Part shown: positions 59,025 to 64,000 of the stretch, piece by piece | Position numbering within the stretch: position 1 is the first letter of the stretch | Layout of the letters: each line of letters starts with the position of its first letter | From: a virus | Virus record (IMG/VR): IMGVR_UViG_3300037011_000606 | Coordinates: 31,098 to 95,097 of that record | DNA length: 64,000 bases | Reading direction: 5' to 3' (one strand) | Made by a program: the position numbers and the translations under genes | Notes under the pieces: generated by a model | Told to the model about the DNA's origin: nothing | Databases searched by the model: none | What the model saw: the letters and a program-made list of their open reading frames with translations, nothing else

Positions 59025-59249
59025 GTGTCTATAGAGGTTAAGAAATTAGTGCTGGTAGTTGAATGCCCATCCTGTGGAAGTAGAGATGTAAGGGTTACGG
59101 ATGGCGAGACTCATAGGTGTGATGATGGCTTTATAGATATTGATACATGGGAATGTAATAGATGTGGTGAAGAGTTCAGCGTGACTACGTCAGCGAAGGG
59201 CAATAAGTACACAATGTTGGTTGAAATAAGCGATAGTAGGAAGGGGTAA
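59025..59249 (+). CDS. Zinc-ribbon protein
   Basis: GTG 59025 is taken as start because AAGGAGTGAT lies upstream (GTG 59016 lies within that site). 74 residues with VECPSCGSRDVRVTDG ... WECNRCGEEFSV, two CxxC pairs about 30 residues apart, like the zinc ribbons of transcription factors TFS/TFIIS and ribosomal proteins. Confidence 0.75.
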   Translation: MSIEVKKLVLVVECPSCGSRDVRVTDGETHRCDDGFIDIDTWECNRCGEEFSVTTSAKGNKYTMLVEISDSRKG

Positions 59250-59251
59250 AT

Positions 59252-59488
59252 ATGGTAGAGGTTTCTAGGGAGAGTTTGCAGGAGTATTGGACGGTAAAGA
59301 TGGATAAGGATGGCAAGGAGTATATCTTTGGAGTTTCTTATGTTGAAGGTCATGTGGTAGATGATGGTTATAATATTGAGAGGGTGGAGATTGATGGGGT
59401 GGAGGAGGAGGGGGATGTGGATGAGGAATTGACTGAAGAGGCTATTGAACTAGTGGAGAAGGAAAGAGAAAGGAGGGGAAATTTATGA
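59252..59488 (+). CDS. 78-residue acidic protein, unknown
   Basis: ATG 59252 behind AAGGGGTAAAT. Strands at first (EYWTVKMDKDGKEYIFGVSYVEG), then a very acidic stretch VEEEGDVDEELTEEAIELVEKERERR (split). Acidic tails of this type may mimic DNA. Unknown. Confidence 0.65.
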   Translation: MVEVSRESLQEYWTVKMDKDGKEYIFGVSYVEGHVVDDGYNIERVEIDGVEEEGDVDEELTEEAIELVEKERERRGNL

Positions 59489-59748
59489 GGTTGTTGGATG
59501 AGGTAAAAAATGTCTGGGAGCGTTGCGATCCATATGATAATGATGAGGAGGATCTGTCTGTCCCCTTTCAAAATGAGATGGATATGTTGGGGATTTCGTA
59601 TATGGATGAGAAGTCCTATATGGAGGAGAGTTACTCCTTAGAGAGGATAGTAGAGAGTGTAGTTGGTGATGCGGATGTGGTACACGAAGTTGAATGGTGT
59701 ATGCACCAAGGCATCATATTCTGGAGAAATAAGCCGAAGGAGGGATAA
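59485..59748 (+). CDS. 87-residue acidic protein, unknown
   Basis: Overlaps the previous stop (ATGA). VWERCDPYDNDEEDLSVPFQNEMDMLG ... SYSLERIVESVVGDADVVHEVEWCMHQG; acidic and helical. Unknown. Confidence 0.65.
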   Translation: MRLLDEVKNVWERCDPYDNDEEDLSVPFQNEMDMLGISYMDEKSYMEESYSLERIVESVVGDADVVHEVEWCMHQGIIFWRNKPKEG

Positions 59749-59750
59749 TT

Positions 59751-60068
59751 GTGGTAGTGGATATAATTCAAAGAGCTAAGAGAGATGGAAGGGATCTAAG
59801 GAAAGCTGGACTAACCTCTGTTGCAGATTTTGATAAGGCTGCGAAGAGGAATATGATAAGGGATAACTGTCATATGAGAACGATCTATGCTTGTGCTTGT
59901 GGTTCCAGAAAGTTCCACCTGGAGCAACAGCCCGATAACATAAAGGCGGTGTGTGCGAAGTGTGGAGATGTTAGGATAATCGCCTGGAACTCAGATGGTT
60001 CGATCATAAGGCTAGATACTATGGAATGGTTCGGGCCTGTGGTTGAAATAAAGATGAAATCGAAGTGA
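59751..60068 (+). CDS. Zinc-ribbon protein with basic N-terminus
   Basis: GTG 59751 behind AAGGAGGGATAATT. 105 residues. IIQRAKRDGRDLRKAGL at the start, then YACACGSRKFHLEQQPDNIKAVCAKCGDVRII, a four-cysteine ribbon, and a beta end. Likely nucleic-acid-binding. Confidence 0.7.
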   Translation: MVVDIIQRAKRDGRDLRKAGLTSVADFDKAAKRNMIRDNCHMRTIYACACGSRKFHLEQQPDNIKAVCAKCGDVRIIAWNSDGSIIRLDTMEWFGPVVEIKMKSK

Positions 60069-60072
60069 TAGT

Positions 60073-60213
60073 ATGGACTGTAGGAATTGTGATAATTGGT
60101 CGGAGGCTTATGGATGTACGCTCGAGAAGGATGAGGAGTGTACACCATCTCCGATAGAAGATAGCCCAAGCATAGAGGATAGATTAGGAAGGAGACCAAG
60201 GAGTGATTATTGA
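60073..60213 (+). CDS. 46-residue cysteine-rich miniprotein
   Basis: MDCRNCDNWSEAYGCTLEKDEECTPSP is a short four-cysteine motif of the type found in many phage miniproteins ('CxxC....GC......C'). Ends in TGA overlapping the next ATG (TGATG). Confidence 0.65.
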   Translation: MDCRNCDNWSEAYGCTLEKDEECTPSPIEDSPSIEDRLGRRPRSDY

Positions 60214-60404
60214 TGGATGAGGAAAAGATAGGTATGTTGGTAGGTATGACTATGGAGATGGACAGCTTCATTGGCGATTTGCCAACTAGGAGACAGAGAG
60301 ATGCTGCTAGAGCATCTGTTATGAGATACATGCTTAGAGAGTGCAGCGATAACGAACTGCACGAAGTTCTAACAACTCTCAGGAAGGATCTAAGAGCAAT
60401 TTAA
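60213..60404 (+). CDS. 63-residue helical protein
   Basis: ATG 60213 overlaps the previous stop. KIGMLVGMTMEMDSFIGDLP ... RDAARASVMRYMLRECSDNELHEVLTTLRKDL (split); helical, with a basic patch RRQRDAAR. Unknown. Confidence 0.65.
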   Translation: MDEEKIGMLVGMTMEMDSFIGDLPTRRQRDAARASVMRYMLRECSDNELHEVLTTLRKDLRAI

Positions 60405-60415
60405 GAGGTGAGGAA

Positions 60416-61057
60416 ATGTTGCCAAAGGTGTTAGATATTAAGGTGGAGTGGAATTTGGGGTGGGAGAATGGGCCTGACTTACAGGTATTACTTTCCAGGA
60501 TACCCAAACCCAACGAGTTAAAATATGAGAGGAATGCTGATGGGATATATATTGCAACCCTAGGGGATTACACTTCGTATTACTTTCACAGTGACCCGCC
60601 AGATAGACCTGATGAGGGTTTTGGAGGGAGGATCTATGAACTTGAGATGAAGACCGGTGAGATAGTTAGGCTTTGTGGACCTTGGTCTTCAAGAGCGGGG
60701 TGTGTGAATATGGATTTCGGCCCAGTAGTTGATGTTCACTTGACCGATGATCCTAAAACAATGGAAAGAGGATATACTTTCATGGGCGGCGCCATCACCC
60801 TCGAGGCTGTGAACTGGTGGATGTTAAAGAGAGTGAGGAAAGAGAGTTTCGATTGGATGATGGTCAAAATAATAGATAATCATGGAGAGGTTGTTTATGA
60901 GCCGCGGAGAATCGATGGGAAGTATTGTCCCACGTGTAAGGGGTTTGGAAAAATCCCTAAGATGATGGTTCATAGGGTAGGAGAAAATGATCTGGTGGAA
61001 TGTAAGAGGTGTGGAGGGGATGGCTTTTATGTTAAGAGAAAGGAGGTTGTTGTATGA
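60416..61057 (+). CDS. 213-residue protein with C-terminal DnaJ-type zinc motif
   Basis: ATG 60416 behind AAGAGGTGAGGAA. The main part is beta-rich (KVLDIKVEWNLGWENGPD ... DGIYIATLGDYTSYYFHSDPPDRP). The end has CPTCKGFGKIP and CKRCGGDGFYVKRK, two CxxCxGxG units as in DnaJ cysteine-rich domains, forming one zinc site. An enzyme or regulator of unknown type. No J domain is present. Confidence 0.7.
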   Translation: MLPKVLDIKVEWNLGWENGPDLQVLLSRIPKPNELKYERNADGIYIATLGDYTSYYFHSDPPDRPDEGFGGRIYELEMKTGEIVRLCGPWSSRAGCVNMDFGPVVDVHLTDDPKTMERGYTFMGGAITLEAVNWWMLKRVRKESFDWMMVKIIDNHGEVVYEPRRIDGKYCPTCKGFGKIPKMMVHRVGENDLVECKRCGGDGFYVKRKEVVV

Positions 61058-61392
61058 AAGAGTTTAAGGATATGAGTGCTGAGGAAAAGATGCAAAAGGT
61101 AGTGGTGTTATATAATGATAAGCCTTGGTTCGACGAATATATGAAAGAGAGGGATGTTAGAATAGGAACGTTTAAGAATGTTAGAGAGTTTCTGACAGAT
61201 GTTGTGGAGTACTTCTTTGAGAAGTATAGACATCCCAAGATAACGATGAAGAAGGAGGAGTTGTACTCCCCGGGACCAATACCACCAGCTATGCAGGATG
61301 AGAGTTTCTGTAATAGTTGTGAGGATAAGGATTGCGATCACACAGCAAGAGAGTGTTTGAAGAGGACTACCTTTGAGAGAAAGAAAGTGTGA
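61054..61392 (+). CDS. 112-residue protein with C-terminal zinc motif
   Basis: Starts in an ATGA overlap. Helical body (MSAEEKMQKVVVLYNDKPWFDEYMKERDVRIG, split), and FCNSCEDKDCDHTARECLKR near the end, a C/H-rich zinc motif. Unknown. Confidence 0.7.
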   Translation: MKEFKDMSAEEKMQKVVVLYNDKPWFDEYMKERDVRIGTFKNVREFLTDVVEYFFEKYRHPKITMKKEELYSPGPIPPAMQDESFCNSCEDKDCDHTARECLKRTTFERKKV

Positions 61393-61507
61393 GATCACTG
61401 GAAAGTGGGAAGTGTGCATGGGATGTACTAACTGTCCCATATATGTCGCTTATGCAAAGAGTTTGATAGAGGATCATAGGAGGAAGGAGAATGAGAGGAA
61501 GTGTTGA
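61373..61507 (+). CDS. Possible 44-residue cysteine-rich protein overlapping two genes
   Basis: A TTG at 61373 with GAGG seven bases upstream opens 44 codons containing RKCEITGKWEVCMGCTNC, a convincing zinc motif, and a helical basic end. It fills the gap between the genes at 61054 and 61491 and overlaps both. The TTG start and overlap make it uncertain. Confidence 0.5.
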   Translation: MRERKCEITGKWEVCMGCTNCPIYVAYAKSLIEDHRRKENERKC

Positions 61508-61673
61508 TTTCAGTAGGGTGAGAGTAGATAATAAGTGTTGTAGGTGTGGATTGCCTATAATGATTATGTTATTGCCTCACTTAACTAAGATGATGGAGGA
61601 GACCGATCAGGCGATATGTCACGATTGTGATAAGTTGAGCAAGTGGAAGAGGGTTACAGATGACACTCAATGA
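61491..61673 (+). CDS. 60-residue zinc-finger protein
   Basis: ATG 61491 behind AGGAGGAAGGAGA. NKCCRCGLPIMIML ... QAICHDCDKLSKWKR give two cysteine pairs about 25 residues apart. Overlaps the next gene by 14 bases. Confidence 0.7.
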   Translation: MRGSVDFSRVRVDNKCCRCGLPIMIMLLPHLTKMMEETDQAICHDCDKLSKWKRVTDDTQ

Positions 61674-61899
61674 ACATCTCTCATATATCCTGAAGGAGGC
61701 GGAATTCTACTTGCAGAGGAATGACCTAGCTAACACTCGAAATTTTATTAGGGCATTCTATAGTGTCTGGGATACCATGACAGAGGTAGAAAGGATCGAT
61801 TATAAAGAGAAGTGTCCCAAGGAATTTGCTAGAATAGAAAGGTTGAGAGAGAGGGTTAAAGGTGGAGACTCAATGTTAGATATATTTGACAGTCATTAA
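61660..61899 (+). CDS. 79-residue helical protein
   Basis: ATG 61660 lies inside the end of the previous gene. TLNEHLSYILKEAEFYLQRNDLANTRNFIRAFYSVWDTMTEVERIDYKEKC (split) is a helical-repeat-like chain. Followed by a promoter. Unknown. Confidence 0.65.
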   Translation: MTLNEHLSYILKEAEFYLQRNDLANTRNFIRAFYSVWDTMTEVERIDYKEKCPKEFARIERLRERVKGGDSMLDIFDSH

Positions 61900-61942
61900 T
61901 CTATATATAGTTTGAAGTATATACATATATAAGGAGGAGAAA
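61900..61942 (+). promoter_or_regulatory. Internal promoter before the 61945 gene
   Basis: CTATATATAG and TATATACATATATAAGG lie in a 45-base intergenic gap, followed by GGAGGAGAAAAA before ATG 61945. This is the clearest TATA-like spacer in the last 9 kb. Confidence 0.65.
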
Positions 61943-61944
61943 AA

Positions 61945-62208
61945 ATGAAGTTTGTGGAAGTAAAAGATGAAGATGTGCCAACGCGACATAGGACTACGTT
62001 GAAGACCATAAGGGAGTTTATGGAGAGCGGATTGAAATTGGCGAAGCTCGATCTCGAGGATCCTGAGCTAAAGGGCCGCGGGATTAATTCCATATACGTC
62101 TCGATGAAGATGGCATTGAAGGATGGCAAGTATCCTGTGAATGTTATCCAGAGCCGCGGAGAAATATATCTGAGGAGGACAGATAAAGATGGAAACGTTC
62201 CACAGTGA
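61945..62208 (+). CDS. 87-residue protein, unknown
   Basis: First gene behind the internal promoter. RTTLKTIREFMESGLKLAKLDLEDPELKGRGINSIYVSMKMALKDGKYPVNVIQSRGEIYLRRTD (split) is helix-helix-beta with a winged-helix-like ending, RGEIYLRR. It may be a DNA-binding regulator. Confidence 0.7.
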   Translation: MKFVEVKDEDVPTRHRTTLKTIREFMESGLKLAKLDLEDPELKGRGINSIYVSMKMALKDGKYPVNVIQSRGEIYLRRTDKDGNVPQ

Positions 62209-62428
62209 CGGAACAAAAGAATTTGAAGTATATTTGACGGGGGTGAGGTACTGTAAAGTATGTACCTCGTTAACAAGTTTGGAAGAAATAACCAACAGGG
62301 TGAATGTAGAGAATCCAACAGGGGTGGAGAATAAGTGGGAAGTGGCCAGGGAGAATCTGGAAGAGGAGAATCCTTCACCCTGTGTGAGTGAGTCGAAGAA
62401 TCATAAGCATTATATGTTTGTGTGGTGA
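62189..62428 (+). CDS. 79-residue protein, unknown
   Basis: Overlaps the previous gene by 20 bases without a clear ribosome site, so it probably depends on coupling. VYLTGVRYCKVCTSLTSLEEITNR has a CxxC pair and the C-terminus has Cys and several His (PCVSESKNHKHYMF), possibly one zinc site. Confidence 0.55.
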   Translation: METFHSDGTKEFEVYLTGVRYCKVCTSLTSLEEITNRVNVENPTGVENKWEVARENLEEENPSPCVSESKNHKHYMFVW

Positions 62429-62436
62429 TTGATGTG

Positions 62437-62703
62437 ATGAGTCATGTTAAAGCATATTGCCCATTTGGCGGAGGGTTATGTGATCATGGAGGATTGGATA
62501 GATGCGGAGTTGGGTTTTGTGGAGTTATGGAGTGCAAGACTCATTTTGAAGTTTATTGGAAGAAGGAGATAGATAGCGAGGCTGAAGAGAAGACCATACA
62601 GATGTTGGTTGATGGTATAGAGGATGCTGTAACTGAACTACCTGATATGCCTGGCGAGGCTCTCGCTAAATTGAAAGAGTTGTTGGAGAAGGCGAAGCAG
62701 TAA
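62437..62703 (+). CDS. Cysteine-rich protein with helical C-terminus
   Basis: ATG 62437 follows GTGGTGATTGATGTG. 88 residues: AYCPFGGGLCDHGGLDRCGVGFCGVMEC holds five cysteines and a histidine, probably one or two zinc ions, and the rest is an acidic helix pair. Confidence 0.65.
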   Translation: MSHVKAYCPFGGGLCDHGGLDRCGVGFCGVMECKTHFEVYWKKEIDSEAEEKTIQMLVDGIEDAVTELPDMPGEALAKLKELLEKAKQ

Positions 62704-62820
62704 CGGGCTGAGGGGGTTAGCGGTCGCTCGATTCGGCCAGAAGCGAGATAGCGTTCAAGGTGGTGAGGCAGGAGTGAATTTCAGGTAACGGAAAGAAAGT
62801 GAAATGTGTAGGTGATGACA

Positions 62821-62958
62821 ATGGAATGCTATTGGTGCAAGAGCAAAAATACGAACAGCTTCAATATGTACAACGGCGACGGATGGCAGATGTGCCAGTG
62901 CAAGGACTGCAAGATGATATTCTTCATACCACTGGAGAAAACAGTGGTCTCAAAGTGA
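62821..62958 (+). CDS. 45-residue zinc-ribbon miniprotein
   Basis: ATG 62821 behind AGGTGATGAC. MECYWCKSKNTNSF then WQMCQCKDCKMIFFIP is a compact four- or five-cysteine ribbon. Codons are richer in C than the genes to the left. The 97-base gap before it (62704-62800) holds GC-rich sequence with possible stems but no gene. Confidence 0.7.
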   Translation: MECYWCKSKNTNSFNMYNGDGWQMCQCKDCKMIFFIPLEKTVVSK

Positions 62959-62986
62959 AAAGAAACGGAAAAACATGGTGATAATA

Positions 62987-63205
62987 ATGTCAGAAGAACT
63001 AGATATGAAGGCAAGGCGGATAGTGCTGGAGTTCGAGGAACGCATAGTCATATTCGATGGGGAAGCGGCCAAGAAGTTATGGACAATTATCGAGGCGGCT
63101 ATGGCGAAGGCCGACTTGGACAGGGCCAATTACGGTGGGTTGCTCATCGCCCCTATGCCCACCCACATCTACGACGCCCGCGACAAGGCTGATTTCCCGA
63201 AATGA
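62987..63205 (+). CDS. 72-residue protein, unknown
   Basis: ATG 62987 behind GGTGATAATA. SEELDMKARRIVLEFEERIVIFDGEAAKKLWTIIEAAMAKADLDR (split) is strand-helix. Codons include many C-ending ones, unlike the central part of the arm. Unknown. Confidence 0.65.
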   Translation: MSEELDMKARRIVLEFEERIVIFDGEAAKKLWTIIEAAMAKADLDRANYGGLLIAPMPTHIYDARDKADFPK

Positions 63206-63233
63206 TGCAAAGTAGAAATCTATGGTGATGAAA

Positions 63234-63443
63234 ATGGACGAACATCCAGACAGAGAGGTACAGGCGGCGATAGTGCGACTGGCTGACGCCCTATGCTCAT
63301 TCGAGAGGGCAACGGGAATAGAATCCGTGGTCATCATCCGAGAGACAAGCGGATTCTGTGCCCGCTTCATGTCGGGGAAGCCCAACATACCAGATGACAT
63401 ACCTGATAATGTCCCCCTCAAAATCATCCAGAGCAAATCGTAA
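63234..63443 (+). CDS. 69-residue protein starting MDEHP
   Basis: ATG 63234 behind GGTGATGAAA. MDEHPDREVQAAIVRLADAL then IESVVIIRETSGFCARFMSG. The first ~20 bases and ribosome site nearly repeat before the next gene (MEEHP), suggesting a duplicated initiation segment. Unknown. Confidence 0.65.
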   Translation: MDEHPDREVQAAIVRLADALCSFERATGIESVVIIRETSGFCARFMSGKPNIPDDIPDNVPLKIIQSKS

Positions 63444-63477
63444 AGTGGGTGAAATCTGACAAACATGGGTGATGACG

Positions 63478-63645
63478 ATGGAAGAACATCCAAATTGGAA
63501 CAAAATGTATTCGACGATGGGGGCGCACCGGATAGGCCATTACTTCATGGATTATATGATGAAGCAAAAAACCTACCCGTGGAAGGGGACTCAGAACGGC
63601 GAGAGATGGGTTACCTTCGATGAATATTCAAAGGTCCATTTCTGA
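63478..63645 (+). CDS. 55-residue protein starting MEEHP, with in-frame continuation after TGA
   Basis: ATG 63478 behind GGTGATGACG. MEEHPNWNKMYSTMGAHRIG ... GERWVTFDEYSKVHF then TGA at 63643. The same frame stays open for another 23 codons (DWAMSVELPLDMWAEVFKEY...) to a second TGA at 63715-63717. An ATG at 63655 could start a 20-residue peptide instead. Unknown. Confidence 0.6.
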   Translation: MEEHPNWNKMYSTMGAHRIGHYFMDYMMKQKTYPWKGTQNGERWVTFDEYSKVHF

Positions 63646-63787
63646 GACTGGGCCATGTCGGTTGAGTTGCCTTTGGATATGTGGGCCGAGGTCTTTAAGG
63701 AATACATGGAGGACTGAAATCAGATAACATAAGTCAGAATCTTTGGTTAAACTTCGTTCGAGGTAATAATATAGGAGAGGTGAAATA

Positions 63788-63949
63788 ATGAAGTGGAAGA
63801 TGTATGAAAAGAATGGTAAGAAGACTTATGGTTCTACACACAACATATGTCATGGTTACAGCAGATACTGTGATAGAGGTTGTGTATGACTGAAGAAGGG
63901 CAAGCCTAGAAGTAATTGTCCGAAGGTTTATAGAGTTGGAGGCGTGTAG
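63788..63949 (+). CDS. Cysteine-rich protein interrupted by an in-frame TGA
   Basis: ATG 63788 behind GAGAGGTGAAATA. 33 codons to TGA at 63887-63889 give NICHGYSRYCDRGCV. The frame then continues LKKGKPRSNCPKVYRVGGV to TAG at 63947, one base before the next ATG. The fourth cysteine of a plausible zinc site lies after the TGA. Either the true product ends at residue 33, or the TGA is read through, or it is a nonsense mutation or read error. Confidence 0.55.
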
Positions 63950-64000
63950 ATGAAACATACATTGGCAGAGTTAGAAGAGTATATAAATGTGCTGAAAGCG
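63950..64000 (+). CDS. 5' end of a gene cut by the window
   Basis: ATG 63950 directly follows TAG and has GGAGGCG upstream. The first 17 codons are MKHTLAELEEYINVLKA, helical. It runs past the end of the window, so no identification is possible. Confidence 0.55.
   Translation, partial: MKHTLAELEEYINVLKA

Noticed and set aside
62704-62800. GC-rich gap as a tRNA or riboswitch
   Set aside because: Some stems can be drawn, but no acceptor/T-arm pattern or known aptamer core is visible.
62799-62981. 60-codon + strand frame
   Set aside because: It has no ribosome site and overlaps the zinc-ribbon gene at 62821, which has one and a sensible cysteine pattern.
63643-63889. Genome-wide TGA reassignment
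   Set aside because: TGA ends many genes in ATGA and TGATG overlaps with the next start, so it is a normal stop here.
1-64000. tRNA genes, CRISPR arrays, integrase or insertion sequences
   Set aside because: No tRNA-like arm sets, regular spacers, tyrosine/serine recombinase or transposase motifs were recognised on either strand.

Overview
The window looks like part of the genome of a large archaeal tailed virus (or provirus) with a contractile tail. Tailed-virus hallmarks are clear: terminase, portal, prohead-protease-like protein, capsid module, sheath, tube, a frameshifted tail chaperone, tape measure and baseplate. The archaeal assignment rests on AGGTGAT/GGTGAT ribosome sites before most starts, TTTATATA-type TATA boxes, many tiny zinc-binding proteins and many winged-helix proteins. 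The host cannot be named from this sequence.

Left edge (1-939, + strand): the end of an unknown gene, a 52-residue cysteine-rich protein and queC (preQ0 synthase) form an overlapping operon that converges on the structural genes. queC suggests 7-deazaguanine DNA modification or archaeosine supply. Left and middle (996-43.7 kb, - strand): one long late operon read right to left. It starts with a small-terminase-like gene, then receptor-binding and fibre genes (including a 2286-residue protein with about 12 repeats), holin-like membrane proteins, tailspike, TerL, portal, a 941-residue protease fused to a degenerate ligase-like domain, and scaffold, decoration and capsid genes. Connectors, sheath, tube, chaperone, tape measure and baseplate follow. 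Two promoters share the upstream element AGTCAATACCCCTCCC, one at the operon head and one before the scaffold gene. Terminators follow the capsid and tube genes, so the high-copy structural genes sit in their own expression cassettes.

Divergence region (43.75-46.2 kb): the most unusual part of the window. The + strand has no cytosine at all from 43903 to 45830 (1928 bases). This covers about 1 kb of repeat-rich, origin-like intergenic DNA and a complete gene of 265 codons whose protein uses only the 15 amino acids encodable without C (no Ala, His, Pro, Gln or Thr). C returns gradually over the next 400 bases, mostly as CpG. A 15-C homopolymer lies just to the left.

Right arm (45.8-64 kb, + strand): a dense early-type operon of about 60 small genes with ATGA/TGATG overlaps. 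They are mostly winged-helix regulators, zinc-ribbon miniproteins and unknowns. It is interrupted by two GC-richer non-coding blocks (50559-50945 and 51265-52380) that contain terminators, promoters, hairpins and a shared 34-bp repeat. No tRNA, CRISPR array, transposase, integrase or reverse transcriptase was recognised. Polymerase and replication genes are probably outside the window.
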